Below are positions 1 through 7,815 of a stretch of 27,844 bases of DNA, one piece after another. Each line of letters begins with the position of its first letter. The stretch's first letter is position 1. The notes beneath the pieces are model-generated. The model searched no databases, had not been told where the DNA came from, and was given only the letters and a program-made list of their open reading frames with translations. The position numbers and the translations under genes were made by a program. This stretch comes from Candidatus Pacearchaeota archaeon CG11_big_fil_rev_8_21_14_0_20_30_13. Lineage in GTDB: Archaea; Nanobdellota; Nanobdellia; Pacearchaeales; GW2011-AR1. The stretch is taken from contig PCVV01000045.1 in the NCBI GenBank assembly GCA_002762735.1, positions 1-27,844 of the forward strand. Reading direction: 5' to 3'.

Positions 1-12
1 GATCTTCTTAAG

Positions 13-2481
13 ATGGAAATGGTAGAAGTGAATTTTAAAAAAATTGAAAAAAAATGGCAAAAACGATGGGAGAAAGAAAAAGTTTTTTTAGTTAAAGAAG
101 ATAGTAAAAAGAAAAAGTTTTATTCTTTGGAGATGTTTCCCTATCCTTCCGGATCAGGACTTCATATTGGCCATGCATTGAATTATATTATTGGGGATAT
201 TTTTGCAAGATTTAAAATTATGAAGGGATTTAATGTTCTTCATCCTATGGGATATGATGCCCTTGGACTTCCTGCAGAAAATGCTGCGATAAAAGTTGGA
301 ACGCACCCAGAAGAGTATACAAAGAATTCCATGAGAGCTTTTACAAAGCAACTAAAGTTATTAGGTCTTAGTTATGATTGGTCTAGGATGGTTGATACCT
401 CAAATCCAGGGTATTATAAGTGGGATCAATGGATTTTTTTAAAGATGTTTGAATCTGGGCTTGCTTATCAGAAAGAATCTTCTGTGAATTGGTGTCCCGA
501 ATGTAACACAGTTCTTGCGAATGAGCAAGTTGTTGATGGGAAGTGTTGGAGGCATGAAGATACAAAAGTCGAATTAAAATCTTTGAAACAGTGGTTTTTA
601 AAAATCACAGATTACGCAGATGAGCTTCTTGATAAATTAGATGATTTGAATTGGCCAGAAAGAACTAAAAATATGCAAAAACATTGGATTGGAAAAAGTT
701 ATGGAACGGAAATCGATTTTAAAGTTAATGGCCAAAAATGGCCGGTTTTTACGACGAGGCCAGATACAATTTATGGGGTTACTTTTGTAGTTGTTTCCCC
801 TTACCATAAAGAAATCGATAAACTTGTTACAAAAGAGCAAAAAAAAGAAGTTAATCAATTTATGAATAAGTTAAAATCTGTTTCTGAAAAAGATTTAGTT
901 GATCTTGAAAAAGAAGGGGCATTCACTGGATCTTATGCGATAAATCCGATTAATAATGAGGCAGTTCCAATTTACGTGGGGAACTTTGTTGTTGCAGATT
1001 ATGGAAGTGGAATGGTGATGGCCGTTCCAGCTCATGATAAAAGAGACTTTGAGTTTGCAAAAAAGTATGGAATAAAAATAAAAATTGTAATTGATCCAAT
1101 TGAATTTGAATTAGATGAAAAAAATTTAACCGAAGCTTATACCGAAAGTGGAACCCTAATTAATTCTGGAAATTTTAATGGGATCTCAAATGAAAAAGCT
1201 AAGCATGAAATTAGTGAATTTTTATCTAAGAAAGGTTTAGGAAGAAAAGCAATAAACTTTAGACTTAAAGATTGGGGGATTTCGAGACAAAGGTATTGGG
1301 GAACTCCTATTCCGATAATCTATTGTGATTCATGTGGAGCTGTTCCAGTTCCTCTGAAAGACTTACCAGTTAAACTTCCAAAAGAGGTTAAATTTGGAAA
1401 TGGGAATCCTCTTTTAACTAATGAAAAATGGATTAATATTAAATGTCCAAAATGTGGAAAAAATGGAAAAAGAGAAACAGATACTATGGACACTTTTGTT
1501 AATTCTTCTTGGTATTTTTTGAGATATACCGATTCTAAAAATAAAAAAGAGATATTTAACAAAGAAAAAGTAGTTTATTGGAATCCGGTTGATGTTTATG
1601 TTGGGGGAGCAGAGCATGCGTGTATGCACTTAATTTATTCGAGATTTTATGTTAAATTTTTAAGAGATATAGGGCTTCTTAATTTTGACGAACCTGCTAA
1701 GAGACTTTTCCATCAAGGAATGATTCATTCGGAGGGAGGATCTAAGATGAGTAAATCTAAAGGAAATGTCGTTGACCCTCTTTTGGTTTCAAAAAAATAT
1801 GGAGTTGATGCTTTGAGATTTTTTTTGGTTTCTGTTGCTTCTCCAGATAAAGATTTTGATTGGAGTGAAACAGGAATTCAAGGAAGTTTTAGATTCATAA
1901 AAAAAATTTATGATTATTTTGACAAATTTAAAGAAGGAAAAGACTCAGAAAAAATCTCTTTGAAGATGAATTCTTCTATAAAAAGTATTGGGGATTATAT
2001 TGAAAATTTTGATTATAGAAAAGCGACAATCGAGCTTAGAGAATTATTCGATTTAATTTCTGAAGAAGAAGTATTAAGTAAAGAGACGCTTCAGAAATTT
2101 TTGAAATTGATGAGCCCTTTTTGTCCACACCTTTCAGAAGAGTTTTGGGAAAAATTAGGAAATAAAAATTTAATTACTTCAAGCCTTTGGCCAGAGTTTA
2201 AAGAAGATAAAATTGGAAAAAAATCTGAAGAAAATTTAAGTGAAAAAATTATAGAAAATCTTTCTGGAGTTTTGCATAAATTAGAGTCTAATGGAAATAA
2301 AATCTCTAAAGTTTATTTTTATGTTCTTCCATTTGAAATTGAGAAAATAAATAAGAAAAAGTTGCAAGAAGGTTTCGAAAAAGAAATTTTTGTCTATTCA
2401 GTCAAAGATGATAAAAAATATGACCCCGAAGGAAGATCAAAAAAGGCGAGACCTGGAATGCCAGGATTTTATTTCGAATAA
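13..2481 (+). CDS. leuS: Leucyl-tRNA synthetase, bacterial-type
   Basis: Class I aminoacyl-tRNA synthetase that charges tRNA-Leu in the cytoplasm; 822 aa. The N-terminal catalytic half shows PYPSG, HIGH (residues 51-54) and LHPMGYDALGLPAENAA, the pattern of bacterial LeuRS rather than of the longer archaeal type. A Cys-x2-Cys zinc module follows (CPEC near 160), then the CP1 editing domain with TTRPDT (about 247-252) and MAVPAHDKRDFEFA. KMSKS lies at 578-582. The leucine-specific insertion that bacterial enzymes carry just before KMSKS is essentially absent. The C-terminus (DPEGRSKKARPGMPGFYFE) resembles, from memory, the tail of archaeal LeuRS and not the bacterial C-terminal domain, so the protein may be a chimera. 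The frame is open to the window edge. ATG at 13 or 19 is plausible, but a start upstream of the window cannot be excluded. Confidence 0.95.
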   Translation: MEMVEVNFKKIEKKWQKRWEKEKVFLVKEDSKKKKFYSLEMFPYPSGSGLHIGHALNYIIGDIFARFKIMKGFNVLHPMGYDALGLPAENAAIKVGTHPEEYTKNSMRAFTKQLKLLGLSYDWSRMVDTSNPGYYKWDQWIFLKMFESGLAYQKESSVNWCPECNTVLANEQVVDGKCWRHEDTKVELKSLKQWFLKITDYADELLDKLDDLNWPERTKNMQKHWIGKSYGTEIDFKVNGQKWPVFTTRPDTIYGVTFVVVSPYHKEIDKLVTKEQKKEVNQFMNKLKSVSEKDLVDLEKEGAFTGSYAINPINNEAVPIYVGNFVVADYGSGMVMAVPAHDKRDFEFAKKYGIKIKIVIDPIEFELDEKNLTEAYTESGTLINSGNFNGISNEKAKHEISEFLSKKGLGRKAINFRLKDWGISRQRYWGTPIPIIYCDSCGAVPVPLKDLPVKLPKEVKFGNGNPLLTNEKWINIKCPKCGKNGKRETDTMDTFVNSSWYFLRYTDSKNKKEIFNKEKVVYWNPVDVYVGGAEHACMHLIYSRFYVKFLRDIGLLNFDEPAKRLFHQGMIHSEGGSKMSKSKGNVVDPLLVSKKYGVDALRFFLVSVASPDKDFDWSETGIQGSFRFIKKIYDYFDKFKEGKDSEKISLKMNSSIKSIGDYIENFDYRKATIELRELFDLISEEEVLSKETLQKFLKLMSPFCPHLSEEFWEKLGNKNLITSSLWPEFKEDKIGKKSEENLSEKIIENLSGVLHKLESNGNKISKVYFYVLPFEIEKINKKKLQEGFEKEIFVYSVKDDKKYDPEGRSKKARPGMPGFYFE

Positions 2482-2490
2482 ATTTAAATA
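2482..2490 (+). promoter_or_regulatory. TATA box of the 157-aa gene
   Basis: ATTTAAATA begins directly after the leuS stop. Its centre is 26 nt upstream of the ATG at 2512, which favours that ATG and a leaderless transcript over the TTG at 2497. Confidence 0.6.
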
Positions 2491-2511
2491 GAGGTTTTGA
2501 TAAAGAACTTT

Positions 2512-2985
2512 ATGGAAAAAAAGGAACTTTTAAAAGAATTAGAAAAGAAATTTGGAGAATCAAAAAAAGAATTAAATTTTAAACCTTCTTTTGAAGAGCT
2601 AGAAAATGAATTTGCACTTAATGATTTTATCCTTTCTTCTGATTTTGTGAGCGAAAATTTTTCTAGGCAATTGTGCTCTAGAATTGTTGAACATTATAGA
2701 GAATGGCATGGATATCTAAACAATCTTTTGCTTCCCAACCCTTCTTATTATGCTGGACAGACGGAATCAAAATTATTCAATTCCGAAGATGACAGACAAA
2801 AAATTTGGACTTTAATTAAAATTTCAATGAAATTTTCAAGCATGCATTCTCTCCTTGCTTTAAAACATGACAAAAAACTTGAAACAGATTTTATAAATGA
2901 ATCCTATTCCTCTTGGATTAATCTCTTCAAACCAGGATTAATCTATGTTATGGCCAAACTTAATGAAGGTTGGAAAAAAGAATAA
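2512..2985 (+). CDS. Hypothetical helical protein
   Basis: I do not recognise this 157-aa protein. It is soluble in appearance, with no signal peptide or membrane segment. The N-terminus is a charged helix rich in Lys and Glu (residues 1-30). The rest is predicted helical and rich in aromatic residues, including FSRQLCSRIVEHYREWHGYL and a C-terminal LFKPGLIYVMAKLNEGWKKE. The frame also opens with TTG at 2497, but the TATA box at 2482-2490 lies 26 nt before the ATG at 2512, matching the spacing of most genes here, so the ATG is preferred. It follows leuS by 30 nt but has its own promoter. It may be a lineage-specific conserved protein; no function is proposed. Confidence 0.7.
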   Translation: MEKKELLKELEKKFGESKKELNFKPSFEELENEFALNDFILSSDFVSENFSRQLCSRIVEHYREWHGYLNNLLLPNPSYYAGQTESKLFNSEDDRQKIWTLIKISMKFSSMHSLLALKHDKKLETDFINESYSSWINLFKPGLIYVMAKLNEGWKKE

Positions 2986-3006
2986 TTCTTTTTATTGGAA
3001 GATACT

Positions 3007-3014
3007 TTTTTATA
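3007..3014 (+). promoter_or_regulatory. TATA box of the transglutaminase-like gene
   Basis: TTTTTATA is centred about 26 nt before the ATG at 3036, consistent with leaderless transcription. Confidence 0.55.
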
Positions 3015-3035
3015 TCTCTTTAACTAAATCTCTTA

Positions 3036-4109
3036 ATGGGAAGTGTTTTAATTAATAAAGAAGAAGAGAAAGTTTTTTCAAAAAAATTTTACCTTTTTAT
3101 TGTTTTAAGTATTTTGGTGTTTCTAATTGTGGGCTTTTTAGTGTACTCTTCACATGAAGTTGTGAATCCTATTAAAAAATGTGGGGATGGGACTTTTGAT
3201 GAGTCTTGTTCACTCAAGAAACCTTACTTTTGCTCAGGGGGATTTTTAATTGAAAATCCAATCCAATGTGGGTGTCCAGATTCATTCAAATTTTCTAAAG
3301 AAGGTTGTTTTTCTGAATATTCTATAGAAAATCAAGAAAGAAGATTTAATTATTTCTTAGACGGAGAAAAAAAAGAAATCTCTTTCAATGTTTTTCCTGG
3401 AGTGGTCGATTATCTCCTAAATTTAACTAGAATAAAAGTGTATTATGATGGAGAAATTCCTCGTATGGATGACTTCAAATTAAGCAAAATTAATGATCCC
3501 GTTCAAAGAGATTATATTCTTTCTCTTGTTTCTGAAATTGAAAATCTTGCTTCTAATTCAAAAGATACTCAAGCAGAAATTGCAGTTAGTCTAGTTCAAA
3601 ATATCCCTTATAATGAATCTCAGTTCAAAGATATTCCAGGATTTGATTCAAAAATTAGGCTTTCAAGATATCCTTATCAGGTTTTATATGAAAATCAAGG
3701 TTCTTGTGAAGGTAAATCTGAACTTTTGGTGTTGTTGCTTAAAGAACTTGGTTTTGGAGTGACTTTATTTGATTATTCCGAAGAGAATCACGAAGCGGTT
3801 GGAATAAAGTGTCCCATTGAAAAAAGTTATCTTGAAACTGGTTATTGTTTTGTTGAAACGACTATGCCTAGTCCAATCTCATTTAGCGAAGGAAGATATC
3901 TTGGTCTTTCTGGAGAAGGTCGATTAATGAGTAAACCAGAGATTATACTTGTTAGTGAAGGGATTAGTTTGTCTGAAAATTTAGAAGATTATGCAGATGC
4001 AGATTCTCTCGCAAAATTAGTTGATAAAATAGAAAATACGAGAAAGCTTAATTATTTTGATAAATCTAAGATGAATAATCTTAGAGATAAATATCAATTA
4101 AATTTTTAA
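3036..4109 (+). CDS. Membrane-anchored transglutaminase-like protein with Cys-rich module
   Basis: 357 aa, probably exposed outside the membrane. Residues about 16-37 form one hydrophobic segment, either an uncleaved signal anchor or a signal peptide. Residues about 49-92 form a Cys-rich module (CGDGT, CS, KPYFC, CGCP, GCF); I associate such modules with secreted DPANN proteins, and they are probably disulfide-bonded. The C-terminal half has a transglutaminase-like core: GSCEGKSELLVLLLKELGF with Cys224, NHEAVG with His252, and VETT with Glu274 where the usual third residue is Asp. Family members include peptidases and cross-linking enzymes, so activity and substrate are uncertain. Stand-alone gene with its own TATA box. 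Its stop directly abuts the end of convergent alaS. Confidence 0.7.
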   Translation: MGSVLINKEEEKVFSKKFYLFIVLSILVFLIVGFLVYSSHEVVNPIKKCGDGTFDESCSLKKPYFCSGGFLIENPIQCGCPDSFKFSKEGCFSEYSIENQERRFNYFLDGEKKEISFNVFPGVVDYLLNLTRIKVYYDGEIPRMDDFKLSKINDPVQRDYILSLVSEIENLASNSKDTQAEIAVSLVQNIPYNESQFKDIPGFDSKIRLSRYPYQVLYENQGSCEGKSELLVLLLKELGFGVTLFDYSEENHEAVGIKCPIEKSYLETGYCFVETTMPSPISFSEGRYLGLSGEGRLMSKPEIILVSEGISLSENLEDYADADSLAKLVDKIENTRKLNYFDKSKMNNLRDKYQLNF

Positions 4110-5867
4110 TTATTCCAATATTGCTTTTATTCTTCTAATCCCCAAACTTGAAGATTCTTCTTTTAAAATTTTAAATTTTCCTAACTCTGAAATATCTTTT
4201 ACATGTGGGCCAGTGCAAAGCTCTTTGCTTATAAAATTTTTTGGATCTTTCTCGTCGTAGATAGTATAAACAGAAACCCTCTCCGGATATTTTGTTCCGA
4301 ATTCTGCTTGAGCTCCAGAATCAATTGCTTTTTTTAAACTCATTTCCTCTTTTTTTACATTAAAGCCTTTCTTGATTTTTTCATTTATCCATTCTTCAAC
4401 TTTTTTTATTTCTTCATTTGTTAATTTTCTTGAAAAATTAAAATCAAATCTTAATCTTTCCGAAGTTATGTTTGATCCTTTTTGAACTAAATTTTTATCT
4501 TTCAAAATTTGTCTTAATGCTTCATTTAGTAAATGTGTTGCAGTATGAAGACGGGTAGTTTCAACGGAATCGTCTATTAACCCAGATTTGAATTTTCCAG
4601 ATGAAGCGGTTTGGGATAATTTTTGGTGTTTCTCATATTCTTTTAAGAATTCTTCCCTCTTGAAATTAATTTTCTTGGATTTGCATTCTTCTTCAATTAA
4701 TTCAATTGGGAATCCATATGATTGGTAAAGAAGAAATGATTCTTCCCCAGAGAGCTCTTTTTTATTTTCAACAAACTTTTCAAACTTTTTTAAGCCATTT
4801 TCAATGGTTAAACTAAATTTGGCTTCTTCATTTTTTAATTCTTTTAGAATTAATTTTTCATCCAAATTATATTCTGGATAAATCTTGAACACAGGTTTTA
4901 TAATCTCAACTATTGAAATTTTATTTTCAGATAAATTTTTTATCTGTCTTATTGCTCTTCTAATTAATCTTCTAAGAACATATCCTCTTTCAGTGTTGTT
5001 TGGGAGAACTCCATCGGAAATTATGAATGCTGAAGCTTTTAGATGGTCTGCAATGATTCTCATTTCTTTTTTGTTTTGAGAATATTCTTTTCTAGAAATT
5101 TTTTCTATTTTTTTTATTAAGGGTTGCCATATTTCTGAAAGATAGTTATCATCAAGGCCGTTTAATACTGCAATAGTTCTTTCTAATCCCATTCCTGTAT
5201 CAATATTTTTTTGTTTTGCCTCCATATAGTTTCCTTCATCATTTTTAGTGTATTGCATTAAAACATCATTCCAAATTTCTATCCAATTTTCATTAGTAGG
5301 ATCAAATTTTTTTGGGGTTTTTTCTTTTACCCTCCAATAAAACATTTCAGTATCGGGTCCACATGGTCCGGTCAAACCTGCAGGATCCCACCAATTATTT
5401 TTTTTAGGAAGAGAAGCAATTCTTTCTTTTGGAATTCCTAAATCTTCCCATTTTCTTGCAGATTCCAAATCTTTTGGAGAATCTTTATCTCCTTCAAATA
5501 CAGAAACAGCGATTTTTTCTATGGGGATTTTTAAAATTTTAGTTAAAAATTCAAATGAGTATTCTATTGCTTCTGATTTAAAATAATCTCCAAGAGACCA
5601 ATTTCCTAACATTTCAAAAAAGGTATGATGTGTACTGTCTCCTACTTCGTCGATATCCCTTGTTCTTATGCATCTTTGAATTCCTACAAGTTTTTTCCCA
5701 AGAGGATGTTTTTGTCCAATTAAAAATGGAACCAGCGGATGCATCCCGGCGGTAGTAAATAAAACAGTAGGATCATTTTCTGGAACTAATGAAGAATTTG
5801 GAACTTCTTTATGTCCTTTTTCTTTAAAAAATTCGAGATATTTTTTTATAAGATCTTCTCTTTTCAT
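4110..5867 (-). CDS. alaS: Alanyl-tRNA synthetase, short form lacking C-Ala domain
   Basis: Class II synthetase for tRNA-Ala; 585 aa, against roughly 850-950 aa for usual AlaRS. The catalytic domain starts at residue 1 and contains FTTAGMHPLVPFL, GIQRCIRTRDIDEVGDSTHHTFFEMLGNWSLGDYF (listed in pieces: CIRT, DIDEVGD, HHTFFEMLGNWS) and GPCGPDTE, which is the bacterial pattern. The tRNA-recognition helices follow, then the editing domain with HxxxH (His441, His445) and CxxxH (Cys551, His555), so the zinc-binding editing site is complete. The protein ends about 30 residues later, so the C-terminal C-Ala/oligomerisation domain is missing. Short bacterial-type AlaRS of this shape occurs, as I recall, in CPR bacteria, which suggests horizontal transfer. 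It lies downstream of the coiled-coil pair but has its own TATA box. Confidence 0.95.
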   Translation of the reverse strand: MKREDLIKKYLEFFKEKGHKEVPNSSLVPENDPTVLFTTAGMHPLVPFLIGQKHPLGKKLVGIQRCIRTRDIDEVGDSTHHTFFEMLGNWSLGDYFKSEAIEYSFEFLTKILKIPIEKIAVSVFEGDKDSPKDLESARKWEDLGIPKERIASLPKKNNWWDPAGLTGPCGPDTEMFYWRVKEKTPKKFDPTNENWIEIWNDVLMQYTKNDEGNYMEAKQKNIDTGMGLERTIAVLNGLDDNYLSEIWQPLIKKIEKISRKEYSQNKKEMRIIADHLKASAFIISDGVLPNNTERGYVLRRLIRRAIRQIKNLSENKISIVEIIKPVFKIYPEYNLDEKLILKELKNEEAKFSLTIENGLKKFEKFVENKKELSGEESFLLYQSYGFPIELIEEECKSKKINFKREEFLKEYEKHQKLSQTASSGKFKSGLIDDSVETTRLHTATHLLNEALRQILKDKNLVQKGSNITSERLRFDFNFSRKLTNEEIKKVEEWINEKIKKGFNVKKEEMSLKKAIDSGAQAEFGTKYPERVSVYTIYDEKDPKNFISKELCTGPHVKDISELGKFKILKEESSSLGIRRIKAILE

Positions 5868-5887
5868 TGTGATAAAAGAGGAATAGA

Positions 5888-5895
5888 CTTTTTAT
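5888..5895 (-). promoter_or_regulatory. TATA box of alaS
   Basis: Reads ATAAAAAG on the minus strand, centred about 24 nt before the alaS ATG. It gives alaS a promoter separate from the upstream coiled-coil gene. Confidence 0.5.
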
Positions 5896-5912
5896 GGTTT
5901 TTGATGTAAATA

Positions 5913-6320
5913 TTATTGACTTAAGCTTTTTAATTTTTCTTGAATTTCTAGCAATTGATCTTCGATTTTTCCTTTCTTTTTTAGAGTTACAACCCCTAAT
6001 TTTTCTTCTTTAGGAATTAGTTCAGAGTATCCTTTCTTTAATATCTTGGGAATTTTTAAAGAAGGAAGGGTTGATTGAAAATTGGATAAATTTTTTTTAA
6101 TTTCCTTTGATCTTTTTAGGATTAAAATTCTTTTGTTTAATTCTTCTGAACGAAGCCTTTTATAATTTTCGAGAATCTGAAATATTTTTAGAAGATTTAT
6201 CTCTGAAGAAAGAAGATCTTTTTTACTAGTAATTGCTTCAAAATTTTCAAGTTTTATGTGAATAAAATTCTCCTCTTTATCTTTTGGAATTTTAGCTGAA
6301 GAATTAAATTTTTTTCCCAT
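5913..6320 (-). CDS. Coiled-coil protein, second of a related pair
   Basis: Unrecognised 135-aa basic protein. After a short polar N-terminus it has FIHIKLENFEA (from residue 19), which resembles FIRIDKFEQA in the gene immediately upstream. A long helical region of coiled-coil character follows (about 35-75), then a Pro/Lys-rich linker and a C-terminal helix. Its ATG starts on the base directly after the upstream stop codon, with no Shine-Dalgarno, so translation is probably coupled and the two products may pair or form a complex. No function can be assigned. No membrane segment or catalytic motif is visible. Confidence 0.75.
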   Translation of the reverse strand: MGKKFNSSAKIPKDKEENFIHIKLENFEAITSKKDLLSSEINLLKIFQILENYKRLRSEELNKRILILKRSKEIKKNLSNFQSTLPSLKIPKILKKGYSELIPKEEKLGVVTLKKKGKIEDQLLEIQEKLKSLSQ

Positions 6321-6878
6321 TTAAATTTTAGAGAAGATATCTTTGTCAACTTTTTCGATTTGGGATTTCATTTCCTGAATTTCTTTTTCCCACATTGACA
6401 ATTCCTCTTCTTCCCGTTCTTTTAATTCTTTTGTCTCTGAAAGAAGTTTCTCGATATCATCTATTTTCTCTTTTGTATCTTTGAAAATTTCCAATGCTTG
6501 CTCAAATTTATCAATTCTAATGAAAACGGGACCCCTTTCTTCTTCTGATTCTTCTTCAGATTTTTTTTGGGGAGTTTTTCTTTCAAAATTATTCTTTGAA
6601 CTAATCTTTTGAGGAATTTTAAAGGTTGGTATTGGAATTAAAGGTTCAGGCATTTCTTCTTCTTCATCTGAATCATAGTCCCCAGAAATTGCATTTTTTA
6701 TTGTTTCTTGTGAAAATTTATTTCCCATACTGTTATTTGGAAAACTTGGAAGTTCATGAGGTCCATCTTCAGAGTAATCTTCATCCATCTCGGAAAATTC
6801 TGAAGATAAACTTGGGATTTCCGGAAGCCTAGGCAGACTTACATTCTTTGTCTCATCTTTCTTAGAAAAAAATCCCAT
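6321..6878 (-). CDS. Acidic, disordered plus coiled-coil protein, first of a related pair
   Basis: Unrecognised 185-aa acidic protein. Residues 1-115 look disordered and low in complexity, with Pro/Leu/Ser motifs (LPRLPEIPSL, LPSFPNNS), FSQETIKNAI, and runs of Asp/Glu. From residue 116, GPVFIRIDKFEQALEIFKD begins a folded segment followed by a long charged coiled coil to the end, with a conserved-looking SMWEKEIQEMKSQ. The FIRI/FIHI segment is shared with the next gene. The start is supported by a Shine-Dalgarno-like AAGGTG about 9 nt upstream, unusual in this mostly leaderless window. It is divergent from tfe across a 128-nt region that holds an inverted repeat. The layout suggests a scaffold or adaptor, but this is only inference. 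Confidence 0.75.
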   Translation of the reverse strand: MGFFSKKDETKNVSLPRLPEIPSLSSEFSEMDEDYSEDGPHELPSFPNNSMGNKFSQETIKNAISGDYDSDEEEEMPEPLIPIPTFKIPQKISSKNNFERKTPQKKSEEESEEERGPVFIRIDKFEQALEIFKDTKEKIDDIEKLLSETKELKEREEEELSMWEKEIQEMKSQIEKVDKDIFSKI

Positions 6879-6891
6879 TTATTTCACCTTT

Positions 6892-6915
6892 AAGTATATA
6901 TTAGAAGATATACTT
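6892..6915. promoter_or_regulatory. Inverted repeat in the divergent promoter region
   Basis: AAGTATAT (6892-6899) and ATATACTT (6908-6915) are perfect 8-bp inverted arms separated by 8 bp. They lie 14-37 bp upstream of the minus-strand start at 6878 and contain TATA-like sequence. This could be an operator dyad or two overlapping TATA boxes. The AT content makes chance possible. Confidence 0.35.
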
Positions 6916-6977
6916 TAAAAATGTTCTTCCTTGGTGGAGTTTTAATTTTTTTATTTTTTAGAATAAAAACCGAAAGC

Positions 6978-6985
6978 TATTTTAA
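6978..6985 (+). promoter_or_regulatory. TATA-like box of tfe
   Basis: TATTTTAA is centred about 26 nt before the ATG at 7007, supporting that ATG over the GTG at 7004. Confidence 0.45.
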
Positions 6986-7006
6986 GGGACTTTTTTTTAA
7001 TTAGTG

Positions 7007-7771
7007 ATGTTAAACAAACTTCTAGATGAAATTATCGTTTCGGTTGTAGGAAAATCTGCCGAGGGAATTGTTCCCCTCTTAAATACTTCAAAATATGTTA
7101 ATGAATTTATAATCGCAAAAAAATTAGGGATCACCATAAATCAAACAAGAAATATCTTATATAAAATTTCAGATTATGGGCTTGTTTCATCTGTTAGAAA
7201 GAAAGATAAAAAAAAGGGATGGTATACTTATTACTGGAAATTTGAAATTATGAAATGTTTGGAATTCTTAAGAGACTTTTTGATAAAAAGTAGATTAGAA
7301 ATTGAAGATCAGGTAAAAACTAGGAATTCTAAAGTGTTTTATGCTTGTGAATCTTGCGGATTAGAATACGACGAAGATGAAGCACTTCTTATGAATTTTA
7401 CGTGTGATGAATGCGGAGAAATCTTTACTGTAAAAGATAATTCAAAATTGATAAAAGAGATGGGAAGAAATACGACTAAATTTGATGAAAAGTTGAAAAT
7501 TGTTCAAGAGGAAATAGGGAAAGAACAATCAAAGTTGGGAAAAAAGAAAGCAGTGGGATTAAAAAAAGAAGAAAAAGAAAATGAAAAAAGAAAAGCGGAG
7601 GCAAAAGAAAGAAGAGATCAAAAGAGAAAAGAAAAGAAAGCAAGTTTGCCAGCAAAAAAGCCAAAAACGGAAAAGAAAACTAAAAAAGTAAAAGAAAATG
7701 TTAAATCTAAATCCAAGGAAAAAATTCAATCAAGAAAGAGTGTAAAAAAAAGTTCTAAAAAGAAGAAATAG
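7007..7771 (+). CDS. tfe: Transcription initiation factor TFE alpha (TFIIE alpha homologue)
   Basis: Archaeal basal transcription factor that stabilises the open promoter complex with TBP, TFB and RNA polymerase; 254 aa from the ATG at 7007. The N-terminal winged helix (about 1-100) includes FIIAKKLGITINQTRNILYKI, typical of the TFIIE alpha fold, and WYTYYWKF. A zinc ribbon follows with CxxC pairs at Cys114/Cys117 and Cys133/Cys136. From about residue 155 to the end there is an extension dominated by Lys and Glu and then almost purely Lys/Ser/Arg. Most archaeal TFE proteins stop near 170-190 aa, so this basic tail is an addition; it could bind DNA or RNA non-specifically. Monocistronic and divergent from the coiled-coil pair. 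Confidence 0.9.
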   Translation: MLNKLLDEIIVSVVGKSAEGIVPLLNTSKYVNEFIIAKKLGITINQTRNILYKISDYGLVSSVRKKDKKKGWYTYYWKFEIMKCLEFLRDFLIKSRLEIEDQVKTRNSKVFYACESCGLEYDEDEALLMNFTCDECGEIFTVKDNSKLIKEMGRNTTKFDEKLKIVQEEIGKEQSKLGKKKAVGLKKEEKENEKRKAEAKERRDQKRKEKKASLPAKKPKTEKKTKKVKENVKSKSKEKIQSRKSVKKSSKKKK

Positions 7772-7785
7772 CTTTAGCAGTGAAC

Positions 7786-7793
7786 TTTAAATA
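7786..7793 (+). promoter_or_regulatory. TATA box of the rhomboid-SpoIIM operon
   Basis: TTTAAATA is centred about 26 nt before the ATG at 7816, and a T-rich initially melted region follows. Confidence 0.6.
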
Positions 7794-7815
7794 ATCTTTT
7801 TCATTTTTTTTAATC

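Noticed and set aside
7476..7664. Phe/Leu-rich open frame antisense to tfe
   Set aside because: It is the complement of the lysine-rich tail; AAA/AAG codons read as Phe/Leu on the other strand.
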